Source: CADEDV01 sp964596345 (lineage in GTDB: Bacteria > Bacteroidota > Bacteroidia > Chitinophagales > Chitinophagaceae). Taken from it: a stretch of DNA of 64,000 nt. The notes beneath the pieces were generated by a model, which was given only the letters and a program-made list of their open reading frames with translations, ran no database searches and had not been told where the DNA came from. A program made the position numbers and the translations under genes. Shown one piece after another: positions 25,616-33,860 of this stretch. The first letter of the stretch is position 1. Every line of letters begins with the position of its first letter. The DNA lies in assembly GCA_964596345.1 (NCBI GenBank), contig CAZQSZ010000003.1:558001-622000 (forward strand), written 5' to 3'.

Positions 25616-26941
25616 ATGAAAATTCAATCAACCTCCTTCCTTTTTGCTATGACTGTACTGCTCTTAGTATCAACAGTCAATACAGCAGATGCACAGCAAT
25701 ATAAATTACGCCAGTCCACCAGTGTATCAGGCATGAAGTCTGAATCCACGATCTATGTAAAAGGAATGCGCAAGCGGACCGAAGGGAGTGGCTTTATGGG
25801 AGCTGCTGCCAGCCCGGTAACAATTGAGCAATGTGACCTGCAGCGAACGATCAAAATAAATGATAAGAAAAAGCTCTATTATATCGAGCCGTTTTCCAAA
25901 CAGGAAGAGGAAGTGATTGATGAAGATGCAAAACCTGTTGCTGTAAAAAGCAAACCGGTTCCTGCCGAGAGAACAAAGGATAGGACAGGTGGGGTGATCT
26001 ATATGTACCAGAGCATCACTGATACAGGGGAACGGAAAAAAATGTATGGTTTTACTGCCCGGCATGTGTGGAGTACACAGAAAATAAAACCCTCTGCCGA
26101 TGCCTGTATGATGAAAGACAGCATGGTCATCAAAACCGATGGCTGGTATATTGACCTGCCGCAGTTCAATTGCCCGGTAAGAAGTTATAGCGGTGCTGCT
26201 GTAAAAGGGGGTCAATACCAACCCGATTGTAAAGACAGGTTTGTTACCCGCCGCAGTGGTAAAGGCCGGATGGGTTTCCCCCTGGTTGAAACAAAAACAA
26301 TGATCATGGGCAATGGCCAGGCACAAACCAGTGAGTTTGCCACCACATTGGAAACGCTGGAGTTTTCTACCATGAAATTAGATTCCATGTTATTTGAGAT
26401 ACCCATCGGTTACCAGGAAACAAAAAACGAAGATGACCTGCAGGAAAAAATGGATGTGAGTTCCCTGATGAAGCAATATGGATTTGATAAAACGGATAAA
26501 ACAGCAATAGATCCTGATGCTCCTAAAAAGGAAGGAACGATCCGGATTGCCGTACTGGTACCAACCGGTGAAGAAGCATTACAGGCAGATGCACTTCAAA
26601 AACACCTGGTTGCTACCTTAAACAGCGATAAAACCGAAGCCATTGCAGTAACCTCTGAAGAAGAGGCAAAGAATTTTAATTGTGATCTTTTGCTGGCCAC
26701 CACCTTCACCAAAGTAAAACAGGCCAGTAAAGTGGGCAGTTTACTGAAGGCGATCAAAAATACTGACCCTGCTGCCGCTACATCTTTCAATATTGAAGCT
26801 TCCCTGAAACTAACCCATGTGGCAGATGGCTCGAAAAAGGCAGAAGAAAAGGTCTCCGGTAAATATGATGGCAAGGCAGATGAAGCTGTGATGAAAGCCC
26901 TGGATAAAGGATGTAACCAATTGCTGAAAGAAATAGATTAA
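25616..26941 (+). CDS. Secreted DUF4412-like protein
   Basis: A 441-residue exported protein with a signal peptide (ending NTADAQQ). Residues ~25-250 follow a DUF4412-like order: YKLRQSTSVSGMKSESTIYVKGMRKR, a KKLYYIEPF segment and a late FEIPIGYQE, seen in envelope proteins that resemble lipoprotein carriers. The C-terminal ~150 residues (from IRIAVLVPTGEEALQADALQ) form a separate alpha/beta domain. Function is unknown. A strong hairpin terminator follows the stop. Confidence 0.65.
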   Translation: MKIQSTSFLFAMTVLLLVSTVNTADAQQYKLRQSTSVSGMKSESTIYVKGMRKRTEGSGFMGAAASPVTIEQCDLQRTIKINDKKKLYYIEPFSKQEEEVIDEDAKPVAVKSKPVPAERTKDRTGGVIYMYQSITDTGERKKMYGFTARHVWSTQKIKPSADACMMKDSMVIKTDGWYIDLPQFNCPVRSYSGAAVKGGQYQPDCKDRFVTRRSGKGRMGFPLVETKTMIMGNGQAQTSEFATTLETLEFSTMKLDSMLFEIPIGYQETKNEDDLQEKMDVSSLMKQYGFDKTDKTAIDPDAPKKEGTIRIAVLVPTGEEALQADALQKHLVATLNSDKTEAIAVTSEEEAKNFNCDLLLATTFTKVKQASKVGSLLKAIKNTDPAAATSFNIEASLKLTHVADGSKKAEEKVSGKYDGKADEAVMKALDKGCNQLLKEID

Positions 26942-26959
26942 AGATTGCGTAACTGTTCC

Positions 26960-26995
26960 GCACTACTTTTACCAGGTATTTGAAAAAAGTAGTGC
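26960..26995 (+). terminator. Terminator of the DUF4412-like gene
   Basis: GCACTACTTTT and AAAAGTAGTGC form a perfect 11-bp stem 18 bases after the stop, followed by AGAATTATTATTATT. Confidence 0.65.
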
Positions 26996-27011
26996 AGAAT
27001 TATTATTATTG

Positions 27012-27036
27012 GCAGTACAGGAAATCACAGTACTGC
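27012..27036 (-). terminator. Terminator of the cytochrome c gene
   Basis: GCAGTAC and GTACTGC form a 7-bp stem just after the stop of the minus-strand cytochrome gene, separate from the hairpin of the convergent gene. Confidence 0.5.
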
Positions 27037-27043
27037 AATTATT

Positions 27044-27481
27044 TTATTTTCCGGCATAGGTTCTTACAAAATTCACCAGGTCACCGGGCATTCTTGTTTT
27101 ACCGAATGTGCCTTCGATCGCATCTTCATTACCGGGTATTTTATTTTTGAAACCGGGCATGTCTTTATGGCCGGAGTAAATTTTATACAATAAAGCACCA
27201 TCGGATTGTTGCTGGAATGCAGCAGTGGTGAAATCCGTAGGGGTGTTGTCCATCCTCAAAGCTCTTTTGCCGTGTCCTTTCCCATCTATACCATGGCAGG
27301 AAACGCAATATGTAATGTATAATTCCTTACCGGAACTGATGGATGATTCATCTGGCGGCACAGGGTTCTTTAATTTTTCATATTTCTCAGGTACTTTCCA
27401 GGGATCTTCCTGCTGTAATGTAAAAGACAGGGATACGGCCACGATCACAGTCAAGCCGGGTAGTAAGAATAACTTTTTCAT
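27044..27481 (-). CDS. Small c-type cytochrome
   Basis: A 145-residue exported protein. A signal peptide (ending LSFTLQ) is followed by one CVSCHGIDGKGHG haem-binding motif; a Met ligand could be in the KTRMPGDLVNF segment near the C-terminus. It carries electrons in the periplasm, perhaps to a terminal oxidase or from a dehydrogenase; no partner is adjacent. A TGAC-N4-GTCA palindrome lies about 41 bp upstream of a TAACTTTA -7-like element, which suggests Crp/Fnr-family control, as expected for a respiratory gene. Confidence 0.85.
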   Translation of the reverse strand: MKKLFLLPGLTVIVAVSLSFTLQQEDPWKVPEKYEKLKNPVPPDESSISSGKELYITYCVSCHGIDGKGHGKRALRMDNTPTDFTTAAFQQQSDGALLYKIYSGHKDMPGFKNKIPGNEDAIEGTFGKTRMPGDLVNFVRTYAGK

Positions 27482-27524
27482 TTTTTGTTGAATTAAATGT
27501 TCATCTGTTGCATTGATTCTCTGA

Positions 27525-27532
27525 TAAAGTTA
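27525..27532 (-). promoter_or_regulatory. Likely -7 element TAACTTTA of the cytochrome c gene
   Basis: On the minus strand TAACTTTA matches seven of eight bases of TANNTTTG, 43 bases before the start codon. Confidence 0.4.
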
Positions 27533-27555
27533 TGATTGCGATAAACGGGTAGATT

Positions 27556-27569
27556 ATGACCTTCGTCAT
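27556..27569. promoter_or_regulatory. Crp/Fnr-type operator ATGAC-CTTC-GTCAT
   Basis: Perfect 5-bp inverted repeat with a 4-base centre. Its centre lies at about -41.5 from the transcription start predicted for the cytochrome c gene, the usual place for an activator that contacts RNA polymerase. The same TGAC-N4-GTCA pattern recurs at 43125. Confidence 0.5.
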
Positions 27570-27723
27570 TAAAAGACCATCCGCACCTGTTTTTTATGCC
27601 GACAACTTTATCCTTAATGATGGTCGCATTCAACCTTATGATTGTCGCTATCGCACAGTTATTGTATCGGCAGGATAGCTGATATTTGTAACAGGAATAT
27701 ATATATCAACGAAACCAATAAAA

Positions 27724-28149
27724 ATGGAAACGCAAAACAAAACGATGCTGACTGTAGTTTGTACGGTCAATGCTCCTGTTGCAGTTGTATGGGAATACTG
27801 GACTAACCCGGCGCATATTACCCAATGGTGTAATGCCTCACCCGACTGGCATACTCCCCGTGCAGAAAATGACCTTCGTGCAGGTGGCCGGTTTGTAACC
27901 CGGATGGAAGCAAAGGATGGGAGTATGGGCTTTGATTTCGGCGGAACCTACGATGCCGTAAGAACCCATGAATACATTGAATATACCATGGATGACGAAC
28001 GAAAAGCGAAAATTAATTTCATCGCTGAAGGTAGTTCCGTAAAAGTAGTGGAAAGCTTTGAAGCGGAAAAAACGAATCCACTGGAAATGCAACAGTTTGG
28101 CTGGCAGGCGATCCTCGATAACTTTAAAAAATATACGGAGTCAAAATAA
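27724..28149 (+). CDS. SRPBCC (AHSA1 family) protein
   Basis: A 141-residue single-domain protein: VNAPVAVVWEYWTNPAHITQW is the classic AHSA1 opening, then GGRFVTRMEAKDGS, EYIEYTMDDER and the C-terminal helix FGWQAILDNFKKY. It probably binds a hydrophobic ligand or acts as a small enzyme; no partner is visible. It ends 26 bp before the convergent helicase gene and lies divergent from cytochrome c across a 242-bp gap. Confidence 0.9.
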   Translation: METQNKTMLTVVCTVNAPVAVVWEYWTNPAHITQWCNASPDWHTPRAENDLRAGGRFVTRMEAKDGSMGFDFGGTYDAVRTHEYIEYTMDDERKAKINFIAEGSSVKVVESFEAEKTNPLEMQQFGWQAILDNFKKYTESK

Positions 28150-28175
28150 CAACTGTACTGAACACTGCGCCTGAC

Positions 28176-30005
28176 TCAGATTTGTATATCAAACTCCCAT
28201 ACCGTTCTGTAATTGCCATGTTGTTCTGCGTAAGCCAGGAATTGATTGTAAAAAAGATCAGCACCAATCGTGGCACTGTCGCCAATAACAATGAGTTGTT
28301 CTTTTGCCCGGGTGATAGCTACATTCATCCGGCGATAATCCTTCAGGAAGCCGATATCACCCTCATCATTGCTGCGCACCAGTGAGAGGATGATATTTTC
28401 TTTTTCCTGCCCCTGGAAGCTATCAATGGTGCTGATCCGCATTTCTTTTGGAAGCTGTTCCTTTGCCGCAGTCACTTGTCCTGAATAAGGAGAAATGAAA
28501 GCCGTTTTTGCCGTATTCAATGCAGCAGTTTCAATGAACTGTTTTACAATAGTCAGTTCTCCCTCATTTTGCAGACTGGTTCCATCGGGACCATGTTTTT
28601 CATGATAACCCGAACCGGCGGTATCAATGAATGTAAGATGTATGCCGGTATCAGTGAGGTGAGCGGCAGATTGCAATAATCCTTTGTAAAAATAATCACT
28701 GCTGAAACCAGCAATAGTTTGCCGCATACGGTATTGTACATTCAACAGGTGAACATTCCCTGTCGTTGGAATAGCTGCTTCCAGGATGGAACGGTTGAAA
28801 CCCAATTTCGCCGCTTCATTACTTAATACAGTGGGCGGAAGCTGCCAGTGGTCACCAGCCAATACTATTTTATCGGCTAACGGAAAGATGCACCAGGCGA
28901 GAGGTTCAATACACTGCCCCGCTTCATCAATCACCAGTGTGGCAAAATGAAGGTGATCAACTCCGGCATCATACAGGCCAATAGGTGTACCGGCGATCAC
29001 TTGTGCTTCTTCAAATAATTTTTCTTCATTGTAGACCTGCAGTTTTTTGATCTCAGCCCGGATATTCTTTACCTCTTTAAAAAGGAGATTACGTTGCTCC
29101 CGTTCCGCTTTTCCAAAACTGCGTTTGTATTTCAGGGCCATTTTCCGGAATTCTTCCGCCCTTATTTTTAATTGCTTTATTTCTTTTAACTGTTTACTGT
29201 TATTCAGTTTCCCTTCAGGTGTATGCGGGAAAATAACTTGATCCACTTTACTGGTATTACCAACCCGGAGTAATTTAATCCCCTGTTCAAGCAAGCCTTT
29301 GGCAATATTATCGACTGCTGTATTACTCGGAGCCGATACCAGTACTTTTTCGCCTGCATTAACCAATTGAACAATGGCTTCTACGAGGGTGGTTGTTTTG
29401 CCGGTGCCCGGCGGGCCATGCACAATAGTTATTGGTTCGTTCTGCATAATCGCCGTAACAGCCTGTTGCTGGCTGCTATTCAAATCACGGTTGCGGAAGC
29501 TGGCACTACTTACTTCAGTAAATGCCTTTGCAGTAGTGGCATTCCCGTGCAGTTGTTCAAATAGTTTGAATAATGGTTTATTATTCTCCAGTTCATTCAA
29601 CACTTTTTTCATGATGCTGGTCGTCCGGGTATCGGGAGCCAGTTTGATACCCACGCTATCGTCTTCTATCCAATCCGGAAAATCAGGAGCAAATAAACGG
29701 AACTCGCCATTCTTGCCATCCAGGCTGATCAAAACGCCTTTTACCGGTTCTTCACCAGTAATAAAACATTCAATAGCTGCACCATCCCTGAAGAGATTTG
29801 TTTCCGGCGGGAAACTGAGTTTGAAACTGATCTCCGGGTAGTCAGCATAACCAAAGCTTCGTCTTGTAACTATAATGGGATGCAGTGCCAAGCCTTCTGC
29901 CTTTAGTTGTTTAAGGGTATGAGCCTGGTCCAGTTTATAGCGATTAGCCTGTTCCTTTTCTTCCAGGTCAATACATTTTATCAGCAATTGGACATGAGGG
30001 TGCAT
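28176..30005 (-). CDS. SF1 helicase of the UPF1/IGHMBP2 type
   Basis: A 609-residue cytoplasmic protein. Walker A GPPGTGKTT, motif II DEAGQ, QLPPTV, QYRM, DSFQGQE and VAITRAKEQL give all main SF1B motifs, in the order of bacterial IGHMBP2-like helicases. The N-terminal ~140 residues include the beta-barrel seen in this group. It unwinds DNA or RNA 5' to 3', probably in repair or RNA metabolism. ATG 30005 is preferred over a TTG 60 bp upstream. It is divergent from the WD40-caspase gene, with about 100 bp between; no functional link is evident. Confidence 0.9.
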   Translation of the reverse strand: MHPHVQLLIKCIDLEEKEQANRYKLDQAHTLKQLKAEGLALHPIIVTRRSFGYADYPEISFKLSFPPETNLFRDGAAIECFITGEEPVKGVLISLDGKNGEFRLFAPDFPDWIEDDSVGIKLAPDTRTTSIMKKVLNELENNKPLFKLFEQLHGNATTAKAFTEVSSASFRNRDLNSSQQQAVTAIMQNEPITIVHGPPGTGKTTTLVEAIVQLVNAGEKVLVSAPSNTAVDNIAKGLLEQGIKLLRVGNTSKVDQVIFPHTPEGKLNNSKQLKEIKQLKIRAEEFRKMALKYKRSFGKAEREQRNLLFKEVKNIRAEIKKLQVYNEEKLFEEAQVIAGTPIGLYDAGVDHLHFATLVIDEAGQCIEPLAWCIFPLADKIVLAGDHWQLPPTVLSNEAAKLGFNRSILEAAIPTTGNVHLLNVQYRMRQTIAGFSSDYFYKGLLQSAAHLTDTGIHLTFIDTAGSGYHEKHGPDGTSLQNEGELTIVKQFIETAALNTAKTAFISPYSGQVTAAKEQLPKEMRISTIDSFQGQEKENIILSLVRSNDEGDIGFLKDYRRMNVAITRAKEQLIVIGDSATIGADLFYNQFLAYAEQHGNYRTVWEFDIQI

Positions 30006-30102
30006 AGCCCGGAAGATAGGGAGGAAAGTGGTATTAAAAAAAGTGTATCTTCTGCTGGTATCCAAAAATCAATTATTAAGTATAACTTTTCTGAAAGTTT
30101 TT

Positions 30103-33100
30103 ATGTTCACCAACCAACGAACAGCTTTTATTCTATTGTACTGGCTGGCTACCGGCAGTTCTGTCTTCGGGCAGGAACCAAAACTGGTATTGCCGATCGG
30201 GCATACTGGGGCGGTGAACTATTCCCAGTTTAGTCCTGATGGAAAGAAGATCGTTACGGTTTCTGCTGATAAAACGGTTAAAATATGGGATGTGGTTACC
30301 GGGTCTATGATGGCTGATCTGAAAAAACACAGGGCGGAAGTCAAAACGGCGCAGTTTAGTGCCGATGGGAAGAATGTGGTTACGGCATCAAACGACAGCA
30401 CGGCTAAGATATGGGATGCGGTTTCCGGAAAATTAGTAATGGACCTGAAGGATCATCATGATTTTGTCACCAGTGCCAGTTTCAACCCTTCGGGAGAAAA
30501 AATAGTAACCACCTCTTTTGACAGCACAGCAATCATTTGGGAAGCATCAACCGGTAAATTATTATTCCGGCTCAAAGGCCATACAGATGGTTTATTATCT
30601 GCCCAATTTAGCCCCGATGGTAAAAGAATTGTGACTGCTTCAGGTGATAAAACAGCTAAGATCTGGGATGCTGAAAATGGAACATTGTTGTTCAACCTTC
30701 CCGGTCACCAGGATTATGTCTGGTTTGCCCAATACAGCCCGGACGGAAAGAAAATTGTTACGGTTTCATTTGATAAAACAGCGAAGATCTGGGATGCTAC
30801 CAACGGAACTTTACTGGCCAACCTGAAAGGTCATACAGATGCCGTAACATCAGCCCAGTTCAGCCCGGATGGGACCAAATTAGTTACAGCTTCGGGTGAT
30901 AAAACAGCCAGGCTATGGAATACGGTCACGGGTTCACTATTATTCACTCTGAAGCAACACACCGGTATTGTGAATGCAGCCCGTTTCAGCCCGGATGGAA
31001 CAAAAATTGTGACAGCCTCCGATGATTTTACTGCAGTGGTATGGGATGTGATGACAGGAAAAGTTATTACGGAGTTTCAGCATGAGTTTCATATCAATGC
31101 AGCCAGTTTCAGCCCGGATGGAACGAAGATAGTGACCTCGGGGGCAGATAATTCCGCTATCATCTGGGATGTTGCCTCAGGAAAAATACTGGTTGACCTG
31201 CTGGGGCACAGTTCTTTTGTCAGTTTGGCCCAATACAGCCCTGATCAAAAAGAGATCATTACTGCCTCAGCCGATGGAACGGTACGAATCTGGGATGCGG
31301 CTACCGGTTCACTCTTTAATGTATTAGCAGCTCACGATGGATTTTTACTTTCTGCACAATACAGTCCTGCCTGTACCGCTGATCCGGAAGGTGGCAGAAA
31401 ATTCGTTACCGCATCGATTGATTCAACGGCAAGGATCTGGGACAACTCGAATGGGAAACTTTTATTCACCTTAAAGCATAAAAATATTGTTCGCTTTGCC
31501 AGTTTTAGTCCTGATGCCCGTAAAGTGGTGACGGCTTCGGCTGATAAGTCCATTAAAATCTGGAGTGCTGTATCCGGTAAATTATTATTGGATATACGAG
31601 GGCATAAGGAGGCCGTGTTATCGGCAAAATTCAGCCCGGATGGGAAAAAAATAATCAGTACCTCTGAGGATATGACGACCCGTATTTGGGAGGCAGCGAC
31701 AGGAAAACAACTATTCAGCGGGCAAGGCGATTTTGAGGATATGTATGATGCATCTTTCAGCCCGGATGGCAAGTATGTGGTCACAACTTCCGGGTTTATT
31801 GATTGTGTGGTGTTCAATGTAGCGGCAAAAACGAAATTGTTTTACCTGGAGGGGCATGATGATATTATTTACACCTGCGTATACAGTCCCGATGGCAAAA
31901 GAATTGTTACCGCTTCAAAAGATAATACGGCAAAAATCTGGGATGCACTCACTGGCAAAGAACTGATCACACTGGCCGAGCATGAAGGAGAAGTAACCTC
32001 TGCAGCCTTCAGTCCTGATGGTAAGAAAATTGTTACCAGCTCCAGCGATAATACCTGTAAGATCTGGAATGCAGCAAACGGTCAGCTGCTGTACACGTTC
32101 ATTGGTATTGACTATGACGATTACCTGGTGGTGGATAAGGACAACCGGTATGATGGCAGCCAGGCGGCAAGAGGTCTATTATATTTCAATTGCGCCGGGG
32201 AAGTGATCGAACTGGACCAGGTAAAAGACCAGTTATGGGTGCCGGGACTTGCTGAACGTATCAATAAAGGGGAAGCCATCCATGCCAAAACACTGGCGGA
32301 ACTGAATATTTTTAACCTGACACCAGAAGTACAGGATATCAGCACCGGGAAAGAAGAATATCGTTTCAGGATCAAATTGCGTAAAGGTGGGTTGGGTGAT
32401 GTATTGGTATTTGTAAATGGTATTGAAGCGAAGCATTACAAACCTGCCCAACTGAAAAAGAATGGCGACGCCTATGAACTCCTCATCAGTAATGCAGAAC
32501 TCCATGATTATTTTATACCCGGCAAAGAAAACCCGGTTACAGTAAGAGCCTATACTTCAGATAATATTATTTCTTCCCGCGGGGTGATTGTTACCGTTGA
32601 CCAGACAAAAGAAACGGCGGTAGCCCCAAACCTCTATGCCGTTATGGTGGGGGTCAGTGATTATAAAGGAGATGAACTTGATCTGAAGTATGCCGCCAAA
32701 GATGCCAACGATATTTCGGCTGCCATTGGGAATACGGCCCAAAAATTACTGAATACAGATGGCAAAGAGCATGTATTCATGTACAACCTGACCACGGATG
32801 CCAGCCGCTACCAGCTGCCGGAGAAGAACAGTATAAAAAAATTATTGGAAGAGATCGGTAAAAAAGCAACGGCCAATGATATCCTGCTGATCTTTTTTGC
32901 AGGGCACGGTGTGATGTCTGGGCTGGCTGATCAAAAGCAATTTTATTTTCTTACAGCTGATGCTTCCACACTTTCTTCCACAGGTGCTATAGCAGATGTG
33001 GGCATCAGCACCAATGAACTCACCGACTGGATCAATCCTCAACATATCAAAGCACAAAAAAGAATTTTGATCTTTGATGCCTGCAACAGTGGCCAGGCCA

Positions 33101-33840
33101 TTAAGGATTTTGTAAAAATGGGTAATGATGACCAGCAATTCATCGCAGCCCGGGATGATGATAAGTCGCAGCAGGTAAAAGCCATTGATAAGCTCAATGA
33201 AAAAGCCGGCTTGTTTATACTGTCTGCTTCTGCGAGTAACCAGAGTGCCTATGAAATGGGACGCTATTCCCAGGGGCTACTGACATATTCGCTATTAAAA
33301 GCTATTAAAGAGCAGCCGGATATCCTGGAGAATGGCAGGTACCTGGATATCAGCCGCTGGTTCAATGCTGCGGAAAAAACAGTAACGGAAATATCAAAAG
33401 AAAGTGGTGCCCGGCAGGAACCGCAGATCGTAACCAATACCAATTTCAATATTGGCATTGTGGATGCAGATGTATTGTCGAAGATCGTATTGCCGCAGGA
33501 AAAACCTGTTTTCACGGCTTCCAACTTTCAGAATAACGATGAAGCAGCGGGTGGTGATGATCTTGACCTGAACAGGTTACTGAACCGCCAGTTGAAAGAA
33601 GCGTCTTCCGTTGCTGCAGGAGCAAGACTGGTTTATATGGTGGAGACCAATACACCGGATGCCTGTACGATCAGCGGCAGGTATTTTGTGAAAGGAGAGG
33701 CGATCCTTGTAAAAGTCAGTATCCGCAAGAACCGGGAAGTAAAATATCGTTTTGAGGTATCGGGAACAACAGAAGAATTGGCTGAACTCGCAGCCGTCAT
33801 TGCCAGTAAAGCCGCTGATTGGGCCGCTGGTAATAAATAG
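30103..33840 (+). CDS. Exported 15-repeat WD40 protein with C-terminal caspase (C14) domain
   Basis: A 1245-residue protein. A signal peptide (ending SSVFGQ) precedes 15 WD40 repeats of ~42 residues (typical unit: FSPDGKKIVTAS.D.TAKIWD..TG), enough for two propellers, at about residues 30-665. A linker (VDKDNRYDGS...) leads to a beta domain, then the caspase fold: LYAVMVGVSDY, FFAGHG with His935, and IFDACNSGQ with Cys994. A ~100-residue C-terminal domain follows. The protease should act in the periplasm or at the cell surface, with the propellers recruiting substrates or partners. ATG 30103 begins the signal peptide. The next caspase gene follows by 20 bp, so they form an operon. Confidence 0.92.
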   Translation: MFTNQRTAFILLYWLATGSSVFGQEPKLVLPIGHTGAVNYSQFSPDGKKIVTVSADKTVKIWDVVTGSMMADLKKHRAEVKTAQFSADGKNVVTASNDSTAKIWDAVSGKLVMDLKDHHDFVTSASFNPSGEKIVTTSFDSTAIIWEASTGKLLFRLKGHTDGLLSAQFSPDGKRIVTASGDKTAKIWDAENGTLLFNLPGHQDYVWFAQYSPDGKKIVTVSFDKTAKIWDATNGTLLANLKGHTDAVTSAQFSPDGTKLVTASGDKTARLWNTVTGSLLFTLKQHTGIVNAARFSPDGTKIVTASDDFTAVVWDVMTGKVITEFQHEFHINAASFSPDGTKIVTSGADNSAIIWDVASGKILVDLLGHSSFVSLAQYSPDQKEIITASADGTVRIWDAATGSLFNVLAAHDGFLLSAQYSPACTADPEGGRKFVTASIDSTARIWDNSNGKLLFTLKHKNIVRFASFSPDARKVVTASADKSIKIWSAVSGKLLLDIRGHKEAVLSAKFSPDGKKIISTSEDMTTRIWEAATGKQLFSGQGDFEDMYDASFSPDGKYVVTTSGFIDCVVFNVAAKTKLFYLEGHDDIIYTCVYSPDGKRIVTASKDNTAKIWDALTGKELITLAEHEGEVTSAAFSPDGKKIVTSSSDNTCKIWNAANGQLLYTFIGIDYDDYLVVDKDNRYDGSQAARGLLYFNCAGEVIELDQVKDQLWVPGLAERINKGEAIHAKTLAELNIFNLTPEVQDISTGKEEYRFRIKLRKGGLGDVLVFVNGIEAKHYKPAQLKKNGDAYELLISNAELHDYFIPGKENPVTVRAYTSDNIISSRGVIVTVDQTKETAVAPNLYAVMVGVSDYKGDELDLKYAAKDANDISAAIGNTAQKLLNTDGKEHVFMYNLTTDASRYQLPEKNSIKKLLEEIGKKATANDILLIFFAGHGVMSGLADQKQFYFLTADASTLSSTGAIADVGISTNELTDWINPQHIKAQKRILIFDACNSGQAIKDFVKMGNDDQQFIAARDDDKSQQVKAIDKLNEKAGLFILSASASNQSAYEMGRYSQGLLTYSLLKAIKEQPDILENGRYLDISRWFNAAEKTVTEISKESGARQEPQIVTNTNFNIGIVDADVLSKIVLPQEKPVFTASNFQNNDEAAGGDDLDLNRLLNRQLKEASSVAAGARLVYMVETNTPDACTISGRYFVKGEAILVKVSIRKNREVKYRFEVSGTTEELAELAAVIASKAADWAAGNK
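30190..32100 (+). repeat. Tandem WD40-coding repeats, 15 units of ~126 bp
   Basis: The coding repeats share long stretches at DNA level, such as TTCAGCCCGGATGG and AAAACAGC(T/C)A(A/G)GATCTGGGATGC. Units 1-9 and 11-15 are regular; unit 10 has an 8-residue insertion (ACTADPEGG). The similarity would allow repeat number to change by recombination. Confidence 0.85.
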
Positions 33841-33860
33841 TTCTGAATTAATATATTTCT

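Noticed and set aside
25727..26326. 199-codon minus-strand ORF
   Set aside because: Shadow of the DUF4412-like gene; no signal of its own family and low-complexity His/Phe-rich translation.
29374..29841. 155-codon plus-strand ORF in the helicase gene
   Set aside because: Antisense shadow of the helicase; Ser/Leu-rich translation with no family likeness.
30190..32100. Regular ~126-bp repeats as a CRISPR-like or other non-coding array
   Set aside because: They are in one open frame and encode WD40 units; there are no spacers between repeats.
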